Shown piece after piece: positions 10,206 to 18,461 of a stretch of 64,000 bases of DNA (positions are counted from its first letter, which is position 1; each line of letters starts with the position of its first letter). The translations under genes were made by a program, and so were the position numbers. This DNA is from Pseudomonas neuropathica. GTDB lineage: Bacteria > Pseudomonadota > Gammaproteobacteria > Pseudomonadales > Pseudomonadaceae. Location of the stretch: the NCBI RefSeq assembly GCF_015461835.1, contig NZ_JACOPX010000008.1, positions 124,001 through 188,000 of the forward strand, given 5' to 3'. The notes beneath the pieces were generated by a model. That model was given only the letters and a program-made list of their open reading frames with translations, was not told the DNA's origin and did not search any database.

Positions 10206-12440
10206 ATGAACAAGTGGCCACGCTTTGCGCTCAACGCGCTCGGGCTCGCTCTCTCGCTGACCGGCAGTGCCTATGCGCAACTTGCCGCCGTCGACCCCGG
10301 CCCCTACACCTTTGCCACCGGGAAATTCCCGATGTGGTATCAGGACAGCAACAACCTGTCGATGGAACTGTGCCAGTCGCGCGCCGCCAGTTCGCGCGTC
10401 GGCGTCACCACGCCACCGGCCTACATGTGTACCCTGCTGCCGGAACCGGGCATCTTCGATGACAGCCTGCCGATGGTGTTCCCCGACAACTGGCCGCCGG
10501 AAGCCTTCTGGTTTCTCGCCGAAACCACTATTCCCAACAACGGCGCTGGCTATGGCATGGACGCTTATGTCGCCGGGATAGAGGCGGCATTTGCCTCGGG
10601 AAACCCGGCGGATGGCGATCAGCAAAGTTTTGCGCGGATCCGCATCCGGGTGAACGTTCCGGTGGCCGGCACCTACGTCATCACCCACCCGTATGGCGTG
10701 GAAACGGTCAACGTCACCACCCCTGGGCGCCGCGCGATCAACATCACCAAGGACATCGGCATCGGTGCGCCGGGCGATTTCAGCGGCACGCTCAACGGCG
10801 CCATCGGACCGTTCCTGCGCAGCATCAACGGCCCCTACACCGAAGTGAACCCGGACACCGGCGGCGTCGAAACCTTCGTCGGCGACCCGAACCTCACTGA
10901 AGCGGTAACCGGCAGCCCGTTCAATACCAACTTCGTCCGCATCGTCGGGCCGTCCGGCGCCGGCACGATTCAAACCACCCTGTTCACCGTCGCCGGCAAA
11001 GTGCTCGACAGCCGTCAGCAAACCCATGTCGACATCGACCGCGCCACCTATCGCCGCACCTCGGCCGGTGTGCGTGCCGAAGTGTTCGCCAAGGCTGACA
11101 GCAACTCGACCCTGTGCTTCCGCGAAACCGTGGCGCTGCTGCCCGGCCCTCCGCCAACGCCTTGCCAGACCAGCCTGACCGGTGACAATACCGGTTTGTT
11201 CTTCGGTCAGCGCCTGGGCAACGGCACCCTGCCGTCAGTCGTCGTCGTGACCGCAACCAACCCGGCCGGGACCACACGCCCGACATCGGTGTCTAGCAAG
11301 CTCACCGACGTGGTGAAAGTGCAGACTGCGCGCTACAACTGGTCCAACAAAACCTTGTTGATCGAAGCGACATCGACCGATGAAGTAGCGATCCCGGACA
11401 TGGTTGCCCAAGGTTACGGACGTCTATCGAAGTCCGGCACCTTGCAGCGCATCACCGTCGCCGACCTGACTCAGCCACCGGCCACCGTGACGGTGAAATC
11501 CGCCGCTGGCGGCAGTGACACTGAAGCAGTCGTCGTAGTTGGCACCGCACCGGACACCGGAGAAAACCAGGCACCGATCGCTAACGCCGACACCGGCAGC
11601 ACCAGTTTCGGCGTGCCGATCACCCTCAGCCTGTTGACCAACGACAGCGATCCCGACGGCAACAACCCACTGGGCATCACCGCGCTGACCCAACCGGCGG
11701 CCGGCCAAGGCACCGTCGCCCTCAGCGGCACCGCCGCCGTGGTCTACACGCCGCCAGCCGTGGTCAACACGCCACTGACCACGACCTTCACCTACAAAGC
11801 GCAGGACGCCAAAGGTCTGGCCTCGGCCAACCCGGCCACCGTGACGATCACCGTCGCGCCAAACCGGGCACCGACCGCCGTCGCCGACAGCGTCGCCACC
11901 CTCGGTGTAGCGATCCCGATCAACGTGCTTGCCAACGACACCGATCCGGAAGGCAACGTGCCGCTGGGCGTCGCCAGCCTGACCCAACCAGCCGCCGGCC
12001 GTGGCACGGTCAGCACTGACGGCACGGTGATCACCTACACCCCACCGGCCACGGTGACCACGGCGTTCACCACGACCTTCACCTACATCGCCCGGGACAG
12101 CTTCGGCGCCCTGTCGACGCCGGCCACGGTCACGGTACAAGTGTCGCCACGGCCAGCGGCGGAGACCTTCACCATCACCACCTCGACGGTGCAGGCACGC
12201 TCGGGCGGACGCTTCAACTGGGACTTCGCCGGCACCTCGTCGGTGACCACCGGCAACACCATCACCGTGCAGGTCACCACCCCGACCGGGCTGGTCACCC
12301 TCGGCACCACCACCGTACCGGTCACCGGACGCTGGCGGCTGACGCTGAACAACACGCTGGTGGTGCCATCGGCCAACCCGACCGCGACGATCCGCTCGTC
12401 CCAGGGCACCGTGCGCACGGTCTCGGTGACCACGCTGTAA
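10206..12440 (+). CDS. Secreted Ig/cadherin-like protein, curli-linked (paralogue 2)
   Basis: A 744-residue exported protein (signal peptide ending near 'GSAYAQL'; ATG 10206 directly after AGGAGG). Its first 285 residues repeat the unknown domain of the upstream gene. After a shared 'GGSDTEAVVVV' module come two tandem cadherin-like repeats, each starting 'NQAPIANADTG' or 'NRAPTAVADSV' and containing 'LTNDSDPDGN' or 'LANDTDPEGN' and 'TYTPP'; such DxDxDG segments often bind Ca2+. A final beta-rich domain runs to the end. The gene duplicates its neighbour with added adhesive modules, so an anchoring or matrix role beside the curli fibres is plausible but unproven. It ends just before a strong hairpin. 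Confidence 0.78.
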   Translation: MNKWPRFALNALGLALSLTGSAYAQLAAVDPGPYTFATGKFPMWYQDSNNLSMELCQSRAASSRVGVTTPPAYMCTLLPEPGIFDDSLPMVFPDNWPPEAFWFLAETTIPNNGAGYGMDAYVAGIEAAFASGNPADGDQQSFARIRIRVNVPVAGTYVITHPYGVETVNVTTPGRRAINITKDIGIGAPGDFSGTLNGAIGPFLRSINGPYTEVNPDTGGVETFVGDPNLTEAVTGSPFNTNFVRIVGPSGAGTIQTTLFTVAGKVLDSRQQTHVDIDRATYRRTSAGVRAEVFAKADSNSTLCFRETVALLPGPPPTPCQTSLTGDNTGLFFGQRLGNGTLPSVVVVTATNPAGTTRPTSVSSKLTDVVKVQTARYNWSNKTLLIEATSTDEVAIPDMVAQGYGRLSKSGTLQRITVADLTQPPATVTVKSAAGGSDTEAVVVVGTAPDTGENQAPIANADTGSTSFGVPITLSLLTNDSDPDGNNPLGITALTQPAAGQGTVALSGTAAVVYTPPAVVNTPLTTTFTYKAQDAKGLASANPATVTITVAPNRAPTAVADSVATLGVAIPINVLANDTDPEGNVPLGVASLTQPAAGRGTVSTDGTVITYTPPATVTTAFTTTFTYIARDSFGALSTPATVTVQVSPRPAAETFTITTSTVQARSGGRFNWDFAGTSSVTTGNTITVQVTTPTGLVTLGTTTVPVTGRWRLTLNNTLVVPSANPTATIRSSQGTVRTVSVTTL

Positions 12441-12447
12441 GCCAGAT

Positions 12448-12473
12448 CCCCAGCCACTCGCGGGTGGCTGGGG
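12448..12473 (+). terminator. Strong hairpin between the Ig-like gene and csgB
   Basis: A perfect 10-base stem, CCCCAGCCAC / GTGGCTGGGG, with a 6-base loop. No T-run follows, so it may be an attenuating or mRNA-stabilising hairpin rather than a full terminator; it could set the subunit genes' level apart from the upstream pair. Confidence 0.5.
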
Positions 12474-12512
12474 CTGAATTGAAATCGGTTAACGCCTGAC
12501 AGGATGTGAGCC

Positions 12513-12977
12513 ATGAACACGCCGACCGCCGCCCTGCTTTGCCTGCTCCTGCTGTGCAGCACTGCGGGCGTGCGTGCCGACGACCTGATGGACAACGACG
12601 ACCTGGCCCCAACCAGCAGCGACCTCGGCGAACTGCCCCCACCCGTGGGTCAGCAAGCCCTGATCGACCAGCTCGGCCAGGCCAACGTCGCCCTGCTGCA
12701 ACAGAACGGTCAGTCGCTGCTCGGGCAGATCGTGCAATCGGGCAGCAATCAGGAGGCATACATCCTGCAACAGGGCAGCGACCTGATGGCGCTGATCAAC
12801 CAGAACGGTTCCGGCAACGCCGCCTCCATCACGCAGAACGGCAGCCACAACCGCGCGCAGATTTCGCAAAACGGCAACAACAACGACGCCAGCATCGAGC
12901 AGGCCGGCGCGGGGCTGCAAAGCGCCGTGACCCAGTCGGGCAACGGCATGAGCGTTTCGGTCAAGCAATATCGCTAA
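12513..12977 (+). CDS. csgB: Curli nucleator-like subunit CsgB
   Basis: A 154-residue secreted protein: signal peptide to about residue 23 ('GVRADD'), an acidic linker, then about five imperfect curlin repeats of 22-23 residues with the Gln/Asn ladder ('LGQANVALLQQNG', 'SGSNQEAYILQQG', 'NGSGNAASITQNG', 'NGNNNDASIEQAG', 'SGNGMSVSVKQYR'). Curlin repeats stack into a beta-helix-like amyloid; the short subunit next to a long one fits the CsgB nucleator and its anchor role. It ends 27 bases before the csgA-like gene, which has its own GGAGAG ribosome site, so the two form an operon. The secretion genes csgE, csgF and csgG lie at 18.5-20.2 kb on the other strand. Confidence 0.85.
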   Translation: MNTPTAALLCLLLLCSTAGVRADDLMDNDDLAPTSSDLGELPPPVGQQALIDQLGQANVALLQQNGQSLLGQIVQSGSNQEAYILQQGSDLMALINQNGSGNAASITQNGSHNRAQISQNGNNNDASIEQAGAGLQSAVTQSGNGMSVSVKQYR

Positions 12978-13004
12978 GCACTGCAAATCATCGGAGAGTT
13001 CATC

Positions 13005-14456
13005 ATGTTCAAACTGACGCCCCTCACCGCCGCCCTCCTGGTCATGATCAGTGCCCAGGCCATGGCCGACGACAGCCTGTCCAACCAAAGCCAGGTCGGT
13101 ACCGCCAACATCGCCGACGTGAAACAGACCCAGGCGCCGTTCAGCACCGCCACCCAGACCCAACTGGGCCAGGGCAACGACGCCGCCGCCGTGCAAGACC
13201 ACGCCACCAGCGTGATCACCCAGGACGCGGTCGGCGACTACAACGCCGGTTACGCCGAACAACTTTACGAAGACAACGCCACCATCACCCAGCAACAAGT
13301 CGGCGCCTTCAACACCGCCCACGCCAGCCAGTCGCTGGGCTTCGGCTCACCGAACAGCGCCCTGCAACAGCAGCAAGGCACCGGCAACTTCTCGTTCATC
13401 TATCAGGACTCGCAGAACGGCAGCGAAGGCAAAACCTTCCAGTTCGGCGACAGCAACGAAGCCAACATCGAACAACTCTATGAAGGCAGCGGCAACAGTT
13501 CAGTGATCACCCAGTACGGCACCGCCAACTACGGCACCGCCGAACAAGTGCTGCACAACGGCGGCCAGATCGGCATCAACCAGGCCGGCGAAGGCAACTA
13601 CGCCTACGGCGACCAGCGCAACGGCACCGGCGGCAACATCACCATCAACCAGTTCGGCAACCTCAACGGCACGGAAATCTGGCAGGACGCGCAACTGGCC
13701 AGCCAGGCCACCGTCAACCAGTACGGCGACAGCAACGAAACCGTGGTCGACCAAAGCTTCGGCGAAAACAACAACGCCGCCGTCACCCAGGTCGGCAATA
13801 CCAACGCGATCTACGCCGACCAGTTCGAATCGGTCAACTCGACACTGGCGCTGTATCAGGTCGGTAACGGCAACGTGCACTTCACCTACCAGAACGGCGA
13901 CAGCCACGTGCTCAACGCCACCTCGGTGGGCAACGACAACAAGGTCTATGCCAGCAACTGGAAAGGCCCGCAATCCGGCGGTCAGTTCGGCAGCGGCCAG
14001 CGTGCGACGGTTACTCAGGCGGGGAATGGCAACATCGCCAGCTTCACTCAGGACGGCGTCGGGCAAGTCATGACCACGCATCAGACCGGGACTGGCAACA
14101 AGACCACGGTCAGTCAGGCTGAGTCGTATAACGAGCTGTACTTTGATCAGAATGGTAGCGACAACATTCTGATCTCGGATCAGCGCGGGACGGGCAACCT
14201 GGTGCAGGGTTCTTCGAATGGCACGGGGAACAGCGCTGAGTTCGATCAATCCGGGACTGGCAACCAGGCGTATACCGCGCAGCTGTATGGCAGTGACAAC
14301 ATGATCACGGTGAAACAGGCGGATACGATGAACGTGGCGTATGTGACCCAGGGCGGGACGGGGAACATTGCCAATGTCGATCAGAGTGGGGTTACGCAGA
14401 CGGCGAACATTCAGCAGTTTGGGTCGGCTAACCAGGCGACGGTTTTGCAGCAGTAG
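13005..14456 (+). CDS. csgA: Giant curli major subunit, CsgA-like
   Basis: A 483-residue protein with a signal peptide ('AQAMADD') followed almost wholly by curlin repeats of the form xxGxxNxAxVxQ; by eye I count more than twenty, against five in E. coli CsgA. Examples are 'FGDSNEANIEQ', 'GENNNAAVTQVGNTN', 'SGTGNQAYTAQ' and 'FGSANQATVLQQ'. Gly/Asn/Gln dominate and there are no cysteines. It should assemble as extracellular amyloid after export through CsgG. Codon use changes inside the gene: the first two thirds are strongly GC-ending, while from about 13980 on many GGG, GAT, CAG and ACG/AAT choices appear, which may mean later repeat expansion or recombination. It is probably cotranscribed with csgB. 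Confidence 0.88.
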   Translation: MFKLTPLTAALLVMISAQAMADDSLSNQSQVGTANIADVKQTQAPFSTATQTQLGQGNDAAAVQDHATSVITQDAVGDYNAGYAEQLYEDNATITQQQVGAFNTAHASQSLGFGSPNSALQQQQGTGNFSFIYQDSQNGSEGKTFQFGDSNEANIEQLYEGSGNSSVITQYGTANYGTAEQVLHNGGQIGINQAGEGNYAYGDQRNGTGGNITINQFGNLNGTEIWQDAQLASQATVNQYGDSNETVVDQSFGENNNAAVTQVGNTNAIYADQFESVNSTLALYQVGNGNVHFTYQNGDSHVLNATSVGNDNKVYASNWKGPQSGGQFGSGQRATVTQAGNGNIASFTQDGVGQVMTTHQTGTGNKTTVSQAESYNELYFDQNGSDNILISDQRGTGNLVQGSSNGTGNSAEFDQSGTGNQAYTAQLYGSDNMITVKQADTMNVAYVTQGGTGNIANVDQSGVTQTANIQQFGSANQATVLQQ

Positions 14457-14474
14457 GGGTTGGGTGTTGATGGG

Positions 14475-14511
14475 TCGCGATTCTCTGGTGAGGGGGGTCG
14501 CGGTTTTTTTT
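14475..14511 (+). terminator. Possible terminator after csgA
   Basis: A short CGCGA/TCGCG stem with a long loop runs into eight consecutive T. The stem is weak, but the T-run and position just after the csgA stop suit termination. Confidence 0.35.
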
Positions 14512-14518
14512 GGCCTAT

Positions 14519-14594
14519 GCAGGAGCTGTCAAAGGCTACGATCTTTTGATTTTGCTATTGAAGATCAGAAGATCGCAGCCTTCGGCAGCTCATA
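14519..14594. repeat. REPIN (GGAGCTG type)
   Basis: Inverted REP pair with outer 'AGGAGCTG' / 'CAGCTC' and inner 'ACGATCTTTTG' / 'AGAAGATCGC' arms. It closes the curli operon and marks the junction with the low-GC PAAR cluster. Confidence 0.8.
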
Positions 14595-14599
14595 GTCGA

Positions 14600-15076
14600 T
14601 CAATCTGGCATTGAACGAATAATGTCGGCCAGATCATCCTTGGTTAATTCATTGGCCTTAATGGCGGCAGCGATATCTTTTTTGGAAAGCGGAAAACGCT
14701 TGAAAATTTCTTTCAAAGTATCTGCATCCACATTTGCCAGCCAGAGCGGATCAATAAAAGAACCACCATACTCAGGCTTCATGGGCACTTCTTCGTGAGC
14801 AATCGCGCCTTTATGATTCAGATACACCACATAACGATCGTGACCTTCAGGAAAGCTTTTATCGTGGTAGAGCGTAGTGCCCAGAGGCAGGACATAGAAA
14901 TTATCGTCGCCATTTGGACCTTCGATAAGCAACGGTTCTTTAGTTTTGATCATTTTCATATCGTGCCCCTTCGCAATATCATCAGAAATCAGAAAAGCCA
15001 AAAAAATCGCATTTACGGATAAAACTGCCACCAGCCAAAGGCCAAGTCGCCTATTTGTAAACATTTTTCTTATCAT
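14600..15076 (-). CDS. Membrane-anchored putative immunity protein
   Basis: A 158-residue protein with one N-terminal membrane segment ('LGLWLVAVLSVNAIFLAFLI') and a soluble domain predicted to face the periplasm; I do not recognise the family. I chose ATG 15076 for its GAGG at 6 bases; the start sits inside the end of the upstream effector-like gene (26-base overlap), the usual arrangement for an immunity gene translated with its toxin. The segment has clearly lower GC than the surroundings, suggesting horizontal arrival. A periplasmic location would suit protection from a cell-wall-cleaving toxin. The role is inferred from order, overlap and topology. Confidence 0.6.
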   Translation of the reverse strand: MIRKMFTNRRLGLWLVAVLSVNAIFLAFLISDDIAKGHDMKMIKTKEPLLIEGPNGDDNFYVLPLGTTLYHDKSFPEGHDRYVVYLNHKGAIAHEEVPMKPEYGGSFIDPLWLANVDADTLKEIFKRFPLSKKDIAAAIKANELTKDDLADIIRSMPD

Positions 15077-15749
15077 AAGGTGCCTCGGTATTCGCTTCGA
15101 GCATGGCTTGCAAATCCGCTGGCATAAAAATTCCGTCCTGCGGACTACTTTGCGTACGCGCTGCCTGTCTTTCAATGAAAGAAAGACCGCGCATCTCATT
15201 ATATTTCGCCGGATTATGCACAATTGGCTTACCCGAAACTTTTGCTCCTGCAATTGTTACGGTTGTGCAGTTATTCGTAGTTGGATGATAGTTTGAAGGC
15301 AGGACGTAACGTGCTGACGACGCTGTCTTTCTTCTCTGTTCTTTTTGTTGAGCGACAATACCGTCGAAATGGGCGATAACAGCCTCAGCCTTAGCATTAT
15401 CCAAAAAATAAACAAAACCAGTTGTTGTACGCCCCAAACTATTCTCACCAGAGATATACGTTTTGAAGGACGTCCAAACATTCAACACACCCTCCCCCTC
15501 GCTATCGAAGGTTCCCCATGTTTTGCCATAACGACCAAAATCGTAGGTGATGTCTTTGCTACCAACCACCACGTGTAAAGCTGCGTGCCCGAAAGGATGC
15601 TCTTCTTTATCGCGGGTATAGGGACCACCAACCAGTATTTCCATATAGGCACCTGACACGACTACCTGATTAGTCTTTGTAGTTTTTCCTGATGCGCCTG
15701 TATTTTTTGCTGCCTGTGTGGTGCTGTTAGTTTTAGTAGGCTGAACCAT
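15051..15749 (-). CDS. Putative type VI secretion effector with permuted papain/NlpC-like motifs
   Basis: A 232-residue protein with no signal peptide. A Thr/Lys-rich N-terminal tail of about 30 residues leads to a domain containing 'EILVGGPYTR', 'HPFGHAALHV' (candidate catalytic His), 'ITYDFGRYGKTWGT' and, about 100 residues later, 'TTNNCTTVTIAG' (candidate catalytic Cys). The His-then-Cys order is that of circularly permuted NlpC/P60 (YiiX/LRAT-like) cysteine hydrolases, which cut peptidoglycan peptides, amides or lipids. The start overlaps the PAAR gene stop by one base (TAATG), so it should be loaded on that PAAR tip. The fold call is from motif order alone; the substrate is unknown. Confidence 0.6.
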   Translation of the reverse strand: MVQPTKTNSTTQAAKNTGASGKTTKTNQVVVSGAYMEILVGGPYTRDKEEHPFGHAALHVVVGSKDITYDFGRYGKTWGTFDSEGEGVLNVWTSFKTYISGENSLGRTTTGFVYFLDNAKAEAVIAHFDGIVAQQKEQRRKTASSARYVLPSNYHPTTNNCTTVTIAGAKVSGKPIVHNPAKYNEMRGLSFIERQAARTQSSPQDGIFMPADLQAMLEANTEAPYDKKNVYK

Positions 15750-16255
15750 TAAAGATGTTCCGTATCTTCAAGTTTCGGAAACTTTATGCTGCAACTCCCT
15801 CTAGGAATATTTGCAACATGCACAAAGCCATTTTCGTCAAGGACGCCAGTCATCAAGGTTCCATCCGGCAGCGTCAGTTCATACGCCTCATTGGCGATGG
15901 GCTCATCTTTTTCGTTAAGCAACTGAAACTCGACAAAAGTCTTTTCTTTCAGAAACTGCGAGAAGAAGCTAGTGGAAGCGCCACCACCAGACTCACCGAC
16001 GAAGGTGTCGGGTGATCCGGCAGTAATCGTCGCTCCGCATGCTGTTTGGGAGCCAACATGGGCAACGTCTTTCCCCAAACCGAAAACATGGGGAGCGCCC
16101 GTCGTTATGGGGTTGCTGCCGTGAAGAGGACAGGAATAGATATCTCCTACCAATGCCACGGGCATTGAATTAACAAAAATAGGACTTGATCCAGTGGAAA
16201 TGTTTCCGCCGTGACTCCCTGGGTCTCCGAGCCTTGCGACTGGCTTTCCTGCCAT
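15749..16255 (-). CDS. PAAR-domain spike tip protein with transthyretin-like extension
   Basis: A 168-residue PAAR protein ('GKPVARLGDPGSHGG', then 'GDIYSCPLHG', 'VGSQTACGATI') that should cap the VgrG spike of a type VI secretion system. After residue 90 the chain continues as a small beta-sandwich ('FQLLNEKDEPIANEAYELTLPDG', ending 'ANIPRGSCSIKF'), the transthyretin-like extension known on some PAAR proteins, which helps attach cargo. It heads an effector/immunity trio with no vgrG or structural genes nearby, so it would use a machine encoded elsewhere. AAGGAG precedes the ATG. Confidence 0.85.
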   Translation of the reverse strand: MAGKPVARLGDPGSHGGNISTGSSPIFVNSMPVALVGDIYSCPLHGSNPITTGAPHVFGLGKDVAHVGSQTACGATITAGSPDTFVGESGGGASTSFFSQFLKEKTFVEFQLLNEKDEPIANEAYELTLPDGTLMTGVLDENGFVHVANIPRGSCSIKFPKLEDTEHL

Positions 16256-16290
16256 CGTTTCTCTCCTTTGAATATTACAATCAACCGATG

Positions 16291-16536
16291 TTACCTGATC
16301 TTTGATGACTCCTGAACGGTCAAGGATTCATCGTTGTCAGACGCCTCAAGTGCCTCCTGCTTGCGCCGCACCCTTTCCATCAATGCCTCGATCTCTGCCA
16401 TTACCTGCTCATGCGGAATGTTCGGACGCGGGTCATCGAGTGACTTCTGGACTTCGGCACGGAACCAGCGGTCGTAGCTGGCCGCCTGCTCTTCGTTTTC
16501 GAAATCTGCAATGGTTGTGGAAAACAGGGGATCCAT
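16291..16536 (-). CDS. Small antitoxin-like protein, copy A
   Basis: An 81-residue protein, 'MDPLFSTTIADFENEEQ' onward, with 'YDRWFRAEVQKSL' and 'HEQVMAEIEALMERV', which recall the ParD/RelB-type antitoxin 'F.t.eea..yd.W....v..al.dpr......v......l' pattern. No toxin gene is next to it. ATG 16536 follows GGAGG at 5 bases. It is duplicated at 16689-16916, each copy preceded by the same 110-base palindromic repeat. The function is uncertain. Confidence 0.6.
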   Translation of the reverse strand: MDPLFSTTIADFENEEQAASYDRWFRAEVQKSLDDPRPNIPHEQVMAEIEALMERVRRKQEALEASDNDESLTVQESSKIR

Positions 16537-16577
16537 GGTGCCTCCGGACTGAGGGTGAAAACGCGGTCTCTGTTCTT

Positions 16578-16691
16578 GATCGTTCCCACGCTCTGCGCGG
16601 GAATACCTCTCGGGACGCTCCGCGTTCCAAATTGCAAATTTGACGCAGAGCGTCAGGGGCTGCATTCCCACGCAGAGCGTGGGAATGATCA
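16578..16691. repeat. Palindromic intergenic repeat, copy 1
   Basis: About 114 bases bounded by inverted 'GATCGTTCCCACGCTCTGCG' and its complement, with an inner 'GACGCTCCGCGTTCC' segment. It is near identical to 16957-17070. Confidence 0.8.
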
Positions 16692-16916
16692 ACGTGGGAG
16701 CGCCGGGTCTACTTTGCGCAACGTCTCTTGAGTTTCATGCTTGATTCGCCGTTCCGTCATCAATGCCTTCATATCTGCCATTACCTGCTCATTCGGAATG
16801 CAGGGGCGCGGATCTTCGAGCGATTTCTGGACTTTGGCACAGAGCCAACGGTCGTAGCTGGCGGCCTGTTCTTCGCTTTCGAAATATTGAACGGTTGTGG
16901 AAAACAGTGGATCCAT
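16689..16916 (-). CDS. Small antitoxin-like protein, copy B
   Basis: A 75-residue paralogue of copy A: it shares 'MDPLFSTT', 'EEQAASYDRW', 'VQKSL-DPRP-IP-EQVMA' and then diverges ('RRIKHETQETLRKVD'). The ATG at 16916 has the same GGAGG site. Gene plus upstream repeat form a unit of about 380 bases present twice in tandem. Confidence 0.58.
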   Translation of the reverse strand: MDPLFSTTVQYFESEEQAASYDRWLCAKVQKSLEDPRPCIPNEQVMADMKALMTERRIKHETQETLRKVDPALPR

Positions 16917-16956
16917 GGTGCCTCCGGACCGAGGGTAAAACCCTGTCTCTGTTCTT

Positions 16957-17070
16957 GATCGTTCCCACGCTCTGCGTGGGAATGCCTCTCGGGACGCTCC
17001 GCGTTCCAAATTACGAATTTGACGCAGAGCGTCAGGGGCTGCATTCCCACGCAGAGCGTGGGAACGATCA
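16957..17070. repeat. Palindromic intergenic repeat, copy 2
   Basis: Second copy of the GATCGTTCCCACGC repeat, ending next to the DUF6124-like gene. Together with copy 1 it flanks antitoxin-like copy B and is the probable substrate of the duplication. Confidence 0.8.
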
Positions 17071-17071
17071 A

Positions 17072-17443
17072 TCAGCCATCCTTCAGCTCGACGTGATCGA
17101 GGGCTTGATTCACCGCCAGTTCGCCCAGCATGACGACTTGTGCGATGCCCAGTGCTGTCTTGCGATGCGAGGTTTCCAGGGAGGCGGCGAAGTTGATGAG
17201 CATTTCGCTGGCCGAGCCGAGGGTTTCGCTGGCGTTGGCGAGCAGGGATTCGGTGTTGTACCTGGGGTTGGCGAGGTACATGGGTTCCGGCTCGTTGGCG
17301 CTGGACATGATGTGGGCGGTGGGGTTGAGGTAGAAATCCAGGGCGCGGTCGGCGGCTTCGTGGAGTTTTTTGCTGTCGACTGAGGCGTAGGGGGATGTGG
17401 TGTTGGTGTCTGATTCTGGGGGGTTGGGTGTTGGTTTTTTCAT
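17072..17443 (-). CDS. DUF6124-type Pseudomonas protein
   Basis: A 123-residue cytoplasmic protein with the pattern I associate with the Pseudomonas DUF6124 family: 'KPTPNPPE' start, 'KLHEAADRALDFYLNP', a variable middle and an amphipathic helical C-terminus ('NAFE'-like stretch here 'LANASETLGSASEM'). No function is established. The upstream 250 bases carry several short inverted repeats but no gene. Confidence 0.7.
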   Translation of the reverse strand: MKKPTPNPPESDTNTTSPYASVDSKKLHEAADRALDFYLNPTAHIMSSANEPEPMYLANPRYNTESLLANASETLGSASEMLINFAASLETSHRKTALGIAQVVMLGELAVNQALDHVELKDG

Positions 17444-18461
17444 AGTGATTCTCTCTCATTGATAGTTGCAGCTGGCCCATTCGACTTCCAGGAAAAATGG
17501 GTGGCAGCTGTACGCAGGCTGGAAATCCGGGAGAGAGCAACCCGGCAGACACGAATGTCTCCCGCGCACAACCGCCATAACAGAGTGCACACAATGAAAG
17601 TGCGCAAGCATACGTTATGAAAGGCGTATCTGCTCTCTCGTGTCTTCGGGTTTCCATGCCCGGTCGCTGAATTGGCAGCGACGAACACAGGCTAGAGACC
17701 GGACGTCCGACGGACAACCTGAAAACCTTGTGGGAAGGTTCCGCCGATTCAGACACTTCTTTAAACACACTTCAGATCGCAGCCCTCACCCTAGCCCTCC
17801 CGAAACGTCGGACCGCCCGGAGGGAGAGGGAACTGACCGAGGTGTTTGGGTGAGGTACGCCGACGTGAAATACCGAGCTGAACTCAGATTTTGAAGCGTT
17901 GAAGCAAGAGCCCCTCACCCTAGCCCTCTCCCAGAGGGAGAGGGGACTGACCGAGTGGTTTGGTAGAGGTACGCCGACGTGCGATACCGCGTTGAACTCA
18001 GGTTTTGAAAAGCACACAAATCGGCTCCCTCTCCTCGGGGAGAGGGCTGGGGTGAGGGGCAAATCCACCACAAATCCAAAGCCGAACACCCGCGCTCTTC
18101 ACCACTCAATAGGCCGAGTGTCAGCTCGCCTGCTCTTGATCTTGATCCACGGGCGACGTCGGAAGGCTGAGTGGAGGGATTGATCCGGGCGTGGGAGCGC
18201 AGCGACCGTTTGGCGCAGCCAAACACAGCGAGAGGAGGTGCAGCGAAGCAAACCGTAGGCGCTGCGCCCGGATCGATCACGGAGCGAAGGAACCCCGAGC
18301 TTTAGCGAGCGGGCCGCACGTAGGAGCAAGCCTTTTTGGTTACTTTTTCGGCGTCTGGAAAAAGTGACCCGCCGTAAGGGCGGAACCCTAAGCTGCCGTT
18401 ACCGCAGCAACGGATATGCACCCGCCCAACCAGAACCTGGTCGGCCCGAAGGCCGCCACGT
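17444..18461. repeat. Gene-free repeat-rich interval
   Basis: About 1 kb without a convincing gene. 17500-17700 has short inverted repeats. 17760-18080 holds three copies of a 'CCTCACCCTAGCCCTC' / 'GGGAGAGG' element alternating with 'GTACGCCGACGTG-GATACC', also found at 47656-47945. 18100-18410 is a longer low-complexity element of a kind scattered between Pseudomonas genes, with 'GGAGCGCAGCGACCG' and 'TTTTTCGGCGTCTGG'. Small frames here are incidental. Confidence 0.7.
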
